A stretch of DNA of 64,000 nt from Cristatella mucedo (lineage: Eukaryota; Bryozoa; Phylactolaemata; Cristatellidae). The stretch spans positions 496,001 to 560,000 of the forward strand of contig WPIO01000091.1 in the NCBI GenBank assembly GCA_009760855.2. The letters are read 5' to 3'. Shown here piece after piece: positions 1 through 11,944 of the stretch. The stretch's first letter is position 1. Each line of letters opens with the position of its first letter. The translations under genes and the position numbers were made by a program. The notes beneath the pieces were generated by a model. The model saw only the letters and a list, made by a program, of their open reading frames with translations. It searched no databases and was not told where the DNA came from.

Positions 1-436
1 TTCATTCTTCAGCTCCACCCTACCAATCAGATCTACTCCCTTTTGTGCCGCCTGCTTTTCGGAATCCAACTGTTTACCCATACTTCGCATAAATCTCAAA
101 TCCTTTAGAGACCGTGCCTTTAGTTTCTGTGCTCCCAAAGCCTGCAACTTACTCAAGCCCTAACATCTCCTGACTTGTCCACATTTAAAAAGAAACTACA
201 AATGCATTTATTTATCACAGCGTTTAGTGGGTCCTTGTGATTTGTCTTTTCCTTTATGTGCATAATGCGTGCTTACCCTGTGGATGTCACCCCTAAACAT
301 CTTATTCTTGTCGTTTATTCAGCATACCGCCACTAACTATTTGATGGTGCTTCATTTGCGACAAATATAAGCCACCTAGAAAGAGATCGAGTTCTTTGAG
401 GGCGGTATATCGCATTTACTGTTATTATTATTATTT
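1..436 (+). mobile_element. L2-type LINE, 3' end
   Basis: Matches the 3' part of the L2 copies at 37630-38426 and (inverted) 43630-46255: C-terminal coding remnant, untranslated region and terminal hairpin at about 368-410, ending in TTATTATTATTATT. Frames are broken; its 5' part lies outside the window. Confidence 0.85.
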
Positions 437-574
437 AAGGTCACTTTAGAATATTACACCTAGATTTCGTGCAGATTCAAGAGGATAGATGCAGGCCAGC
501 AGAGCCGATTGTGAGAGTTAGTTTTCCAATTTATTAATCACCTTTTGTTTACCCATGACAAGTTCATCTGATTT
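437..574 (-). mobile_element. L2 fragment (distal RT part)
   Basis: Aligns with 42058-42200 of the well-preserved minus-strand copy (region downstream of the YADD motif). It abuts the 3' tail of the opposite-strand copy at 436 and is continued, after foreign sequence, by 1036-2025. Confidence 0.75.
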
Positions 575-1035
575 AGCCCACGGACTCATTTTCCGTCAGC
601 TCGGGAATCCACCTGTCGTGAAGTGTGACTGAGGTGGTGGCATGGCCTTTGAATCCTTGCGGGCGCCGAAAAAGCACTTTGCCATCTGTAACTGCAAGCC
701 CAGCGTCGACACAGCCTGTTCAGCTGCAGAAACGAGGGCCTGCAGACCAGAAGACTTGCCTGAGAACAAGACGAGATCCTTTGCCGTGGTATGTACAGAA
801 AGACAGGGTAGTTCCAACAAGCTAAAAGCAGGACTCGTGCATGCTGGAGGCGAGTCTGACGACAACTTCCTTCGCCAGATCAAAAAGAATCGGCGATAGA
901 GGATTGCCATGCCGGATGCCGGAAGTCATAGGAAAACGCAACCACCGTCTCTTTGAGCACCCGAAGCTTCTGCAGCGAGCCTGCATCGAGGTGCTCAACG
1001 GACATGCAGAAAATCTCATCAAATGTGGCATGCTG
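575..1035 (-). mobile_element. RT fragment of a second, non-L2 retroelement
   Basis: On the minus strand, in two frames, reverse-transcriptase blocks B and C can be read: SGIRHGNPLSPILFDLA, then AKDLVLFSGKSSGLQALV (a damaged YADD) followed by GLQLQMAKC. The RHG(N/D)PLSP form and the GL....KC end differ clearly from the GVPQGSVLGP and YADDTQLYL forms of the local L2 and recall R2/NeSL-like elements. That clade assignment is inference. No intact frame remains. Confidence 0.6.
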
Positions 1036-2025
1036 AAGCAGGAGCACGTAGGAACAGGACAGTGAGAATAGGGTTTAGAGGACTAGTTTTCTTCTTCCAT
1101 TGGGACAAGAACTTCAGGACGTGGCCACTAGTGATATCCCTGAATGTAGACATTGAGGTGTTGCATGGAATTGAGGGTCGGCATTCCAGAAGGGATACCG
1201 CCATCTTTGAGATGTAATCCCTGATCGTTTCTATCTTGTACGAAAAACTAGAAAAGAAATTAGCTAGATTATTAAATGAATCACTAGGTAAGTAGCTAAT
1301 CTGTGAGCGGTTAAGGAGATGATTGATTGTCGACACGAGCAATTTTTGATTGTGCATCTGTGCTTCAACAGGGTTTTTACAAAAACTCGACGACCTTCGC
1401 TAGGTTCAATTGGCACGATCTACTGTAGTCTTCACATGTTTTTTGGTGGACAGACAGTCCTGATCATGCGTATGTTCTTCAAGCTTGCGCTTAGTGGACC
1501 CAGCTAGCTTTATATCTGCAGCCAACCAAACGGCGTCTGAGCAAGTGCTCATATCGTGTGTCATCAGTGTGTGTCATTAGTGTGCTTAGTCAGCAGTGCA
1601 CAATCGTCGAGCATGTCAGTTAGTGTCGTTTATTGCAATCTACCAATGATGACAGGTCGGAAGGGGTTTTGAGCAGTAGAGACGAAGCAGATATTCTTGC
1701 ACGGGCAGAGTCGATGTCATTGGTCTTGAAGTTTTGTGATTTACAGATGATGATGATTTTAGATGAGGAGGGCATGCAGTGCTCACTAAATGAGATCTGC
1801 ACGTGATCGGATAAGCAGAATTTGATAATTATCTGTGACGATAGCCTGCGTTTGTAGGAGGAAATTTGGTCAATTGTGTGACCTTTGATGTGATTATAGC
1901 CATGCAAATGAGCCACAAGAGGCAGTGAGTCAGTGCACGAAAATTGATGTTAAAGGCGTCAGATAACTTATCGAATGAATGCTGAAATCGCACATTATGA
2001 GGACGATACATTTCTTGCATATAGA
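1036..2025 (-). mobile_element. L2 fragment (endonuclease end and linker to RT)
   Basis: Aligns with 42949-43150 and 45530-46255 of the other minus-strand copies. The end of the AP-type endonuclease is readable (HIKGHTIDQIS...LSDHVQISFS, with the SDH motif), then the linker (LLVSTINHLLNRSQISYLP). Several frameshifts and stops; the outer limit near 2025 is approximate. Confidence 0.7.
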
Positions 2026-2614
2026 ATCGAAGTTATATCGGATAAATCTGACATAAATGAGGACTTGGTGCTTAAGAACGATAGACTACTGCCACCATTA
2101 GTAGCATTTTGTCAGTGAACTCAAATCAATGTATTTGAAAAAACTCTTTGAGGACGCTGCAATCAGCTTAAGTTTGAAGGATGAGCGCAAGATTACGCTG
2201 GTTCCACTTCCATTTTTGTTTGATCTAATATTGTGACAGAATTAAAAGCCTGTTGGCATTTTGTCTTTGGTGGTCAGGCAGCAAACCAATTTTAGCCAGG
2301 TCTTGGTCAAAGCGAGCAGGTTGAGGCCTTAATCAGAAATCCGGTAGCTTATTAAAAGTGGTTTATTGTAAATTGAGCAAGGATTTCCAAATAAAAGCTT
2401 TAAGATGGACCGCCGAAGTTATAGCAGGCATGATGACCACCATGTTAGAGAAATTCACGGCAACACTTAAGGGAGAACTCTCTGAGTGGCTTGATATAAT
2501 GTTAGGAACATCCAGCAAGCTGGCTCTTAGCTAGCGGTCTCATCGTCAGCTGTGGAGAGCTTTTTTTTGTTAATGCAGAATTCTTGGACATTTTTAAGAA
2601 TAGAAACATCTATA

Positions 2615-2800
2615 GTAATAATAATGCATTTTATTGATATATATATAACGCCTTCGGAGAACTTAGCCTCTTTCTAGGCACTTAACATATGCTGCAAAGC
2701 AAGCACGATCGAATGTTTGTGGTAGCAAGCTAAATAAACAACAGGACCAACATGCTTAGGGAGTGACATGCACACAGTCAGTATGCAAGTATGGTTAGTT
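2615..2800 (-). mobile_element. L2 3' end fragment
   Basis: Inverted terminal hairpin and AAT-rich tail at 2615-2690, followed by the GTGACATGCACA... untranslated stretch found in the other inverted copies. Short and decayed. Confidence 0.65.
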
Positions 2801-2809
2801 GCAGTTGAA

Positions 2810-3020
2810 TATAATTTGATGCTAAACTCGTCATCTAGCCTAAGCGGTCGTGAAAATCGGTGCTGCCATGGTAGACCAGTACTTTCTGATCTGTCCTGGT
2901 TACCCTTCAAGCAGAAACCTGATGCCGTGCTTTCTAAAAAGCACATGTAAATTGCCTAGAAAGAGATTAATATCTCTGTGAGCACTATACCCATAGATTA
3001 TTTGTATTATAATTATTACT
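2810..3020 (+). mobile_element. L2 fragment with internal deletion
   Basis: A remnant of the C-terminal coding region (LSDLSWLPFKQKPD, compare [15 protein letters not shown] of other copies) is joined almost directly to the terminal hairpin (GCCTAGAAAGAGATTAATATC) and a TTATTACTG tail. Confidence 0.6.
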
Positions 3021-3094
3021 GTTGCTAAACTGTCATTCCCGTAGATCGTATCACTTTAATATACCGTGTGACCACTCCTTGGCCACACTCTGGT

Positions 3095-3260
3095 CCTGCC
3101 TTTTATTTGATACTGGTGGATTTTCCTTAGCATCTAGGCACATTCGATTACTTTGTATACAATACAATCAGTTTCGATTACCAAAAGCCTGGAATTGTAT
3201 ACTGACTGACATCATCGCATCCTTTACTCTGACAAAGGTGAGACTGAAAACTATCTTCTC
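3095..3260 (+). mobile_element. L2 C-terminal coding remnant
   Basis: LPKAWNCILTDI...TKVRLKTIFS resembles the APKAWNSLP...FKKNLKTHLF end of L2 ORF2. Single decayed frame, no 3' tail. Confidence 0.5.
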
Positions 3261-3948
3261 CATCTAGTATTTGCTTCGTATGTTTAAATCTTTATTTTTA
3301 GGATTCTGCAAGCTGCAATTTCGAATTGTATTGCGAACAATGTTGTTGGCGGTGGTCATGGCTGGCTGGCTGCCATGGAAATTAATTGGTCAGCCTGGGC
3401 TGGGGAAGGATTGAGGTGGGCGTCTTCAGTCAGTTACCAGCTGCTACGGCACGGCGTTTCCTAGGAGCTACCCACTTACTTTGCGGCTTGCAGAGAGCAG
3501 ATGCTAGCTAGGGAACTTTGGTGTTGTTAGATGTGTAAGGGAAAATATGCCAGGATAATTTATTGGTTCTTACTTCCTAGGAAATGTTAGCATTCTTTCG
3601 GCTCACATCAAAAGGGCCGGGGTACGAACTCTCGGTTTAAATAGTCCTGCTCATGTTGACCAGAAGACTCATAGCTACTGCTCATTTTACAAAAATGTTT
3701 TCCAGCAGAGTATGAATTATCAAGGACTAGTAACATGCATAGTATACAATATACAGATTAGAAAATTACACTTAGGCAAAAGCAACTATTAAAACACTCG
3801 TTGCCAACAGCTGTAGGACTTTTGGCTTTTATGGCACCCCAAATCCTGCATAAGTACGCATTACAAAGCACATGGAACAAAAAGACGCTTTAATTTGGTG
3901 AGGGTAAAACTGACCAGACCGGGTGCATCTTTAGCTAAGACTTAATTT

Positions 3949-4098
3949 GCCGTGCTGGTTTGGTTTAGCGGTTAAGGCGCTCGCCCCGACCAAGGTCTGA
4001 CTGAGGTCGTGGGCTCGAGCCCCGAGGCATATGTGAAGCGTCTGAATAGAGATTAAGTTCTCTTTGGGCGCTATATAAATGAATTATATTATTATCAT
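3949..4098 (+). mobile_element. tRNA-derived SINE, family 1
   Basis: Pol III box A (TGGTTTAGCGG, 3961-3971) and box B (GGGCTCGAGCCCC, 4011-4023) lie in a tRNA-like head, followed by an L2-like terminal hairpin (GAGATTAAGTTCTC core) and a short ATT tail. Closely similar to 13934-14070 and 61824-61966. Confidence 0.88.
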
Positions 4099-4099
4099 G

Positions 4100-6600
4100 A
4101 ATAGATGACAGGTAGTCGCTTTTAGCGACGGAAACCAGAAGCCAGCTCCAAACATTTGGTACATGCAAACATGCAAGCTCTAAGTCACGATATGATTTCC
4201 ATGCAGAGATGTGAGGAGGAGCAGAGAGATAAACTGATCTAAATGTGACAGTGCGAGTGGTGCGCGAGCTCGCTGAAGTAACATGGAGCTCGGATAGGCG
4301 GGCTGAAGCAAGCATGAGATGCCACACACAGGTCCGATAGAGGATCACTGATCGTCATCCGATGCTTGATTGAGAGCCAAAGTGAGAGAATCGGGTAAAA
4401 GTTATCAGTTGTGCGAGCTATGTCCGCGACGGCTGGTCCTCTCAGTTTTTCGCGAACCGAAGACGATTAAGGCAACAGGCCAGTAGTCCAGAATGTAAGA
4501 AATCTCAATTATAAATTATAAATTCAAATATAAAGACGCGATATTTTACAAAAGTCTGACCTAGTTTGGCGGTAATACTCTTACATGATTTGGGCAATGT
4601 TCCATAGGTCCATAGAGGCCAAATGCAAAACGGAGATTTTACTAGCCTATGAATGATAAATTGTTTTGGAACAAGACGCATTCACTTCCGGCAGACGTCT
4701 ACGTAGTGACACTAAATGAAGTATTCTTGAGGATTAGGTCGTCAAGCTTTCGGATGACCTGGGGTTTTCAAAGAGCAATGAGGTTGGTCCTGTTATCGAT
4801 AAGCTTGAGGAAATCAGTAACTATGGAAGCACTAACATCGTGAACGAAGGCTGCAGGGGGCCTAAATGAGTCGTAGGATGAGCTGGTGTCCGTACTGGTC
4901 TTCGGACTCCTAGCCTTTCAAAAGCCTTTTGAAGTCTTACGAAATTTCTAATTTTTAAAACAAAATCATATTATCTAAACGCATATACATGTTTTTTAAT
5001 CTCCTGCATCTTAGACTGATGTTTTGCTTTAATAATTAGCTTTTTGTCGGTTTTCAGTAGCCACTCTTTAATGCTGCAGTTTGGCATTCTTGAGAATAAT
5101 TGTTTCCATTGAATTTGAATAGCATATCATAGCTGGCTCATAATCCGTATGCATTAATAACTGCATCAATTAAGTGAGACAGGGCGTCACTAGTTAAAAC
5201 TGTAAATGCCATAGCCATGGCGACCTAGGAAAGGGTTCAGAGTGCACTAGTGTCGATCGTTCGAAAATGGCTGCCGAGTAGTGGTCGTGATCACGGGGGA
5301 AGGGCTGAGCTGCAATCATTTACGTTCGGCATCCACGGCAAATGCTCGGGGTAAAACTAAGCCAGGTAGACCAGCTAATACTGCGTCGTTTAATGATACG
5401 GGCAGCTTACTTTCTGTTATGGGTACTGTGCCGTAGCAGGCTGTTCAACATGATAGCCCGCGTCTATCGAAAATTACAATAAATTAGCACAATTTGAAAT
5501 ACCTATTCTGCTTTGAGTTTCCCCATAAAGCCTAAATACAAAACCTGAAGCGTATACGTAAGCGTAATAAAGTTAATCCTAAGCATCAAGCCAAGAGAAA
5601 TAGCAAAACCATTAATCACTAAACCATCACTCAAACTAAAAATATCCAACCTCCATACACTTCGCTCAATATTCTAGAACCTAAGCTAAAAAAATACCTT
5701 AAAACGTGTTCATTTGACGTAAATATAAACATTAGCTGTCCACAAAGTCTAACAGCCTGCAATGGAAACTGAACCCATCGCAGAACGCGAGCCGGCTCCG
5801 GGCATAAACAACGTCGTATTAGCTGGCTATACCTGTTTTGGATATCGCATATGGAATTAAAGGTAATGCGGCGGCTTTGAGTCTTGAAGTGCATGAGTGA
5901 ACGAAATCTCCGCGGTCCACTCCCCCCAAATAGTGCTCCAAGAAACTGTGGTCTCCCGCTCGTAATGTAACCCGAGAGAACAGCAGCTCAACCACATATA
6001 TAAAGACATTTTGTATATATCCCTGAAATCTCTACAGATACCAATCCATGTTGTTGCGAGATCTCCTTTTGAAATGCACTGGGAAACCATACGCATCCAC
6101 TAATTAGTCTATTTAATTTCTACCTATCTCATCTCGTTACGATCGCGTGCTGTCAAACGATCGCTTAGTGCACGCTGATGTAGTATGACAATAAGCTGAC
6201 ATATTGAGAGTAAAGTGAGACTTTAATCGGCTTCACATAAACGTACTGAAAACTAAATGAAATCACACTTTGAGAAGTCATTTCATCAAGCTAGCATTCG
6301 GGTTGGACAGAGCGCTTTTTTCATGGGCTTTATATTAATTTTGCAGTGGTTGCATACCCGTTGTGCTCTCAATTTTCTGTACAGGTATTTTATTCGCAAC
6401 GATTCACAATAATGTCAAAAATAGTAGCCTTAATACGTGTTATTAAATTTCTTTCCAAAAATAATTCTAAGTTGAATTAAAAATATTTTTCTAATTTCTG
6501 AAATAATTAATGCAATTAGTAGAACTTATATTTGGTAAAATAAATGTCACAATTGTTACAAGCGAATGTTCAACTCTTCGTCAAACGATTTTCTTTTCTA
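4100..6600. other. No recognisable gene
   Basis: AT-rich sequence with only short chance frames. No repeat family shared with the rest of the window was recognised here. Confidence 0.5.
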
Positions 6601-6601
6601 G

Positions 6602-6777
6602 TTGGTAAGGGAGTACAAAATTGTTCTGCTTCCCACGATGTGTATGATATTTTTTTGAAGTCCGCCGAAGCTTCGCTGAAAGTCCACACGGTTGGCTGCA
6701 TTGATGCTATTTCAACCTATCTCGTTGCCAACATATTCGGAGTTGTTTTAGGCTGTGCTGCAGTCATAGTCCCGCAG
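6602..6777 (+). CDS. Tetraspanin-like internal exon
   Basis: Acceptor TTTTCTTTTCTAG before 6602 and consensus donor CAG/GTGAGT at 6778 bound a 176-nt open exon. It encodes the end of a large extracellular loop (VQNCSAS...VHTVGCIDAIS) and most of a transmembrane helix (YLVANIFGVVLGCAAVIVPQ). The order Cys, ...GC.D.I..YL..N, then a hydrophobic helix ending in Q at a splice site is typical of the last loop and TM4 of tetraspanins. Only one Cys stands where family members often have more. No partner exons were recognised, so it is either part of a gene with distant exons or a decayed copy. Confidence 0.5.
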
Positions 6778-8185
6778 GTGAGTTGACACTGGCTATACGG
6801 TTAGAGTAGCAGCAAGCAAGTAGCATTATGTGCGTCAGCCCAGATAATTGAAGATTTTTAGCATTTTCTTCTGTGTACCGCCAATTTATACAAAGTGGAT
6901 GTTCATCTGAAAACTTTTTATGTTGCACTCAAAGCGGCAGCTAGCTTTAGCTTCAATTTTGATTTTATATTGTGCCACCCGCTCATGCATACAGAGTACT
7001 CACAAAAATTATGGCAATGAGCACGAGTGATCACCTGCAATGCATTAAAATAAACCACAATAGTCCGAGCCGGTACTTCAATTCACTGCCACTCCCCCTC
7101 ACCACAAATCCACTAGAAATGGAGCGCCCTCTTGGGAAATCCAGAGCAATTTAGTGCAAATGCCGGGGTTGATACAACTATTCACTACAAACTTTCACCA
7201 ATCTACCGGAAAATTTGATAGTAGGAGCTCCTAGAAGTTTCATGCCAAGCAAAGAGGAAAATTGAAATCGATAAAATATTCGGATAGAAGAATGTGGACA
7301 ATGAGTTATTTGTGCATAATTTTGTTTTGTTAAAAATGCTAACTTTGCAATCGGCGAAGCTGTCGATGGGCTTGTTAGTGAGCCAGGGAAAGGGTATCTC
7401 CGGATTTTCCGTCTTTGGAGGATCTTTAACAGACCATAGCCGAACTCGGCAATATACAGCGAGGTTTCACTGATTCATCCTTTAATCCAACAGAGAGATC
7501 AGTGTCTTTTTAAGGAAAAATGATTTTAGTGGCTGAAGGGTAAATGCTCATTATTACCGACTGCTTTGGTTCCAGCTATGAAGTTTAGAAGAGTTGGGGG
7601 TTGCGTTACGTGACCGAAAAGAGTGGTGAGCCACTGCAACAGGGAAATTTAAATTCTTGTGTGTAGTCAGACCAACGATAATAGTGGGGGTGGCTTAGTA
7701 CGTGTGACGCGTTCGCCACACTTCCGGTGGCCGGGTAATGACAAGTGTAGGCGTCGGCAGATAAAGCGGGAAGCGGCCTACAACGGCTGCGAGAAGCTGC
7801 TGGTGGCGATGAAAACGCTGTGAGATCAACTGAATCTGATGAGCTTAAAAAAATACCCCCACCTAGTGTGGGCATGATCTAAAACATTTTAAAATATTTC
7901 ATTATGAGGCATATTTTATAAGTTGTATTGCACCATCTAGATATTTATTGTGTACTGCAGTTGTGTTAGCTGACCCTACCTTAAATGGTGAGGCCCGCAA
8001 CGCTAACAGGAAAGGCGATCGAAAAACAAGAGCACGAGCATTCAAACATATTAATGAGAAGCTCTGTCAAGTACTTTCTGATCAACTTTGCTTCCTATAT
8101 TTTCAACTTGGTACTAAATCCCACTATTTCAATGCCCCTGCCATCGTCGTCTCATAGGATCCTGGACAAATAAATAAGTAATTAT
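6778..8185. other. No recognisable gene
   Basis: Follows the tetraspanin-like exon and might hold its intron. No downstream exon with a transmembrane or tail sequence was identified. Frames at 7606-7875 have no recognisable domain. Confidence 0.45.
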
Positions 8186-8187
8186 TA

Positions 8188-8343
8188 GCGGGTTTAACAG
8201 CCTCATGTGTACAGCTGCAGAAGAGCCTTAAGGAAATCACCACCGCTTGCATTTGGCAATAGATAATCGCCCATTGCAAAATTCGAACCCAAGACCTCTG
8301 TCATGAAGAACGAGCGTCTTACCTCCCGTTCTACCAAGGCCCG
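8188..8343 (-). mobile_element. tRNA-derived SINE, family 2
   Basis: Inverted copy of the element at 32310-32498. Box B reads GGGTTCGAATT on the minus strand near 8285; the CTGCAGAAGAGCC block of the body is recognisable. Decayed. Confidence 0.65.
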
Positions 8344-8651
8344 TAGCATTTCGAGTCACTGTCAGGATTAGCACTCGTCGATTGGCTTGTGAAGACCGAT
8401 CATTGAAAAATGTTGAAACTGAGCACCATGAGCATAAGGAATTGCAAGAGTTGTTTTGGTAGTGGAGACGACAGAGTAAGCTGTTTTCATTCTTTTTTCG
8501 GCGTTTGAGTCAACGACACGTAACTCCTGTTAAAATTGAAGGACAGTGGTAGTGTTTCACTTGAGTGGCAATCATCAATTTCTAGAAATAGCTGAAATTG
8601 CAGTTTTATAAAGAAATTTGAACCCAAAATTTGAATTATCAAGAGTGATTA

Positions 8652-8728
8652 TTTTGCCCACTGCAAGTGGTGGTGATAGCCGGTAAGTCTTTTACATATT
8701 ACATAAATGAGACTGCTGAATCAGCTAA
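8652..8728 (+). mobile_element. SINE family 2, 3' body fragment
   Basis: GCCCACTGCAAGTGGTGGTGATAGCCGG matches, over most of its length, the body following box B in the copy at 32310-32498; it ends in GAATCAGCTAAC like that copy. The tRNA head is missing. Shown in part: ACTGCAAGTGGTGGTGATAG. Confidence 0.5.
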
Positions 8729-8729
8729 C

Positions 8730-11700
8730 TTTTCTTCCTTTCTTTCACGGAAACTCTCTATTCCCACTAAACACTGTTGCCATCGCTACAGCAATTTCGG
8801 CAAGTAGCTCTCTTGAGGTCACCACAGCATTTAGATTGTCTTAATCTGCCTGCCTACGCATCTTGTACAGGACCGCAGGGGCTTTAGAGCCTGCCAAGGG
8901 CGGCCTGAAAGCATGCCTGCTGCATGCTAGCAGCCACTTGGGCCGCTAAAGCACTTTGCGGGCAGCCTGGAAGACCGGAAGCTTCTTTTGGGTTGCTTAA
9001 GGTGCTCACCGGGTGGCTGTACATCTGTGATTTCACTTTAAGGTTTTCTCTGGATGGAGGGGCCATCTTTTTTGTGTGATGCTTCAGAGACTTCTGGGAA
9101 TACGCCTCGGCGTCACTGACGTTATGAGTCGCTCTTCAAAGGCGGCTTTGCGAGTTTACTAGGAAGTTATCGCAGTTTTGCCGTAAATAAAAAAATCCAA
9201 CTTTTTGAACGTGTCTAAAGCAACCTGTCAGACAGCGTATCAGGTGATTGTGATCTACAAATATAGTTACAAATTTGGTTTTGGTGAGGTCCAAGCTCGT
9301 CGGTAGCATGGCTGCAGCGTAAAAATCATAGCTTGAGAATCGTTAAAAAGAAGAAACAAATAATTGTTGTATTGGCCAACATCAAACCTCCACCAGATTA
9401 GACTAGCGATGATGTATTTAAAAGAAATTGAAGTGCACATTTGGGATATATATATTTCAATATTTTTCTTTGTAGGTTGTGGCTATCTACATGGCTAGCG
9501 TCCTGAGATACTGTATCCTGGAAATCGCGTGTATAAACTACAACTTTAATAAGGAAATATTCGATCGAGCATGAAGTTAGATCTTTATTGAATTCTAAAA
9601 ACACGAACATAGTGAGATAAGACTACCTCCGCGTGACAAAGGCAACAACGGATACGGAGTTTCTGCTACAAAGACGATCCAATCGTATAGTCTATCGGCA
9701 CTTTCTGATCCTTGTTTGGTATTTGATAGTGCTTGAGAGCTTATTTGGTGGATTGCACTTCTTTGCTTAAATTTTTATCTTTTTTAATATTATTCGATCA
9801 GGTCGACATGAAGTAACATCTGTTGACCTTTTTCTAAAATTGTGTTTGATACAGGAAGCTTCGAATCGTTTCTTCAGTCAGAATTTGCAGCATAATATAA
9901 TAGTTTACACTGCCTGTACGCCTAACCAGGCTTACCAATCACGTTCATTTCAGTAAGCAAAGGGAACTCTGATAGAATTGTGTTCAAGAATACAAAAATC
10001 GATGGTTTGGTAGGCCAGAATGTTTTCTCGAAAATAGATGATGTAATAGGGCTTCCGTCATAAATTCCCATCTAGAATAAACTAAATCGTACCTAGCAAG
10101 TAAACTCAATCAGTAACTTTACTCACGTCTTGTTTTGATTATATTGATGCAGGCTGCTTATTCATCATTAGTTACTGGGAAATTTGTATTTATTTACCGC
10201 GATTAAAAAAGTAAATAAAAGCTATTGTGTAGTGCCTTGAGGGAACCAAATCTCTTTCAAGATGCCAAACGTAGCCTAGAAAATATGTTTAACCAACCTA
10301 TTAGATCAATAATTAAGGACTACTTTCAGCATGCTAAAGCACAGAAAGTGCTACTTACATGGCAGAAATTTTTAAAGTACAGGCACGATTTCCGATAAGC
10401 TTTGAATACTGCCAATACAGGGGAAATTGGATCGTCAGTTTTTAGTGAGTATGGTGTGCATGCGAGTTGTACGCAAAATGTATTGAGACTAAGGGCACAG
10501 GATTGGGTAATTCAGAGTAGCCTTTAGTACGAGCAGAAGTCTCTGGGTACAAAGAGCTCAAATGCAGACTATTTCTTCAACTGATTCATCTAGACGTGTA
10601 AGAGCCACTCGAGGCTTTTCCGCGGATTGCAAGGGGACAACAAGACAGAAGCCTACAGAAAGCATTGAACCATGGCAGCCAGCGGCACGGAATACAAGCT
10701 TCGTACAAATGAAGTAAGAGGAAGTGAGAAGCAAGCAGTTCGAATGGTTAATCCTAAGCAAGAAACTGTAGCAGGATAATCATCAGACTTTAAGTCATTG
10801 TGCATCTTAATGCAAAGCCCAAACAATCTCGAGACTAATACTGTGACGTGGCAATTTTGATATTTACACATGTATTAGCTTCCTGCAGCATATGCGTTAA
10901 GGCGGAAAGGATGCAGTTCCATGAGTATTGATGGGATGCCTGAAATGCAAGAAACAACTTTTCTTTGGTACCCTGCCGGACGTACGTCACAATGCACAAT
11001 GTCGCCACGATGCTCAGCTGAATGTAAGCACATGAGGCAGTAAAGCTAATGAGGTCATCTAGCACAACTGAATTTGGTGCAGGTCACCCTAATTTCGCTC
11101 AGGTTTCACGGAGGAGACGCTCGCTCATCCAAAACTAGGGCAAGGCTCTCTGTCTCTAGTCGTTGAATGACGCGGTATTGTGCCCATCGTCTTTAGTCTG
11201 TCTTTTATTTAATTTAGGAAAGTTGGCTGCCGTTCCCTTGCGAATGGGTTCGATAAAGGCTGTGGAGGACTGTGAGATTAGTACAGTACTACAGTCCTGA
11301 GAATGATCAAAGTGCAAATAGGGCAGAGTATGGTTGGCTCGAAACGAAAAACTGCAGAGAGTGTTCCACTCCTTCTGGATGTGTTTTCCTTGTCCTGGAA
11401 TAGTTCTTTAACCGCTGACCGACTAGCATTACCAGACGGTTGATCATTTTATTTGGCCTTATAGTGCGTTCCGTCCTAACAATTCAGGCTGGTCCCCAAG
11501 CAATGACAGTGTAAGTATATTAACAATCGAATTGAAGGGATAACATGTTTTTGTGCTCGGCCATTTTATCGTATAGAGTGAGTTCACATAGATTTCGGAA
11601 AATGGGATTGACAACCTTGGACCACTTAACTCTCCGACGGCTAAAGGGATGACCAGTGGCGGCATGCATTTAAATCCCGATATGCATCACCGTGGAAGAA

Positions 11701-11810
11701 CCTGAGCTTTTTTGGTGAAATGTAATTAATTGCCAAAGTGAGAAGATAAGCATTAGAGATGTAAGTTAGAGGTCGGCAAATTCAGCAGGCCAATTTTTAC
11801 GGGGTATGGA
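8730..11810. other. No recognisable gene; one LINE tail
   Basis: Only an inverted L2-like terminal hairpin at about 10215-10270 stands out. The remaining short frames show no domain. Confidence 0.45.
10215..10270 (-). mobile_element. L2/SINE 3' tail remnant
   Basis: On the minus strand: a GAAAGAGATTTGGTTCCCTC hairpin with the usual outer arms, then A/T-rich tail. Too short to say whether LINE or SINE. Confidence 0.5.
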
Positions 11811-11811
11811 C

Positions 11812-11942
11812 ATTGGTTTAGGGTTAAGGTTTTAGGGTTTAGTGTGTAGAGTGTTGGGGTTTAGGTTTTAGTGGGTTTTAGAGTTAAGGGTTTTAAGGGT
11901 TTTTAGGGTTTAGTGTTTAGGGTTTTATGGTTTAGGGTTTAT
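11812..11942 (+). repeat. Degenerate telomere-like repeats
   Basis: About 130 bp of G-rich tandem units that vary around TTAGGG and TTTAGGG (for example GGGTTTAGTG, AGGGTTTTTAGGGTTTAG). The array is irregular, so it is an old interstitial tract or a TE-borne array, not a functional telomere. Confidence 0.7.
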
Positions 11943-11944
11943 TT

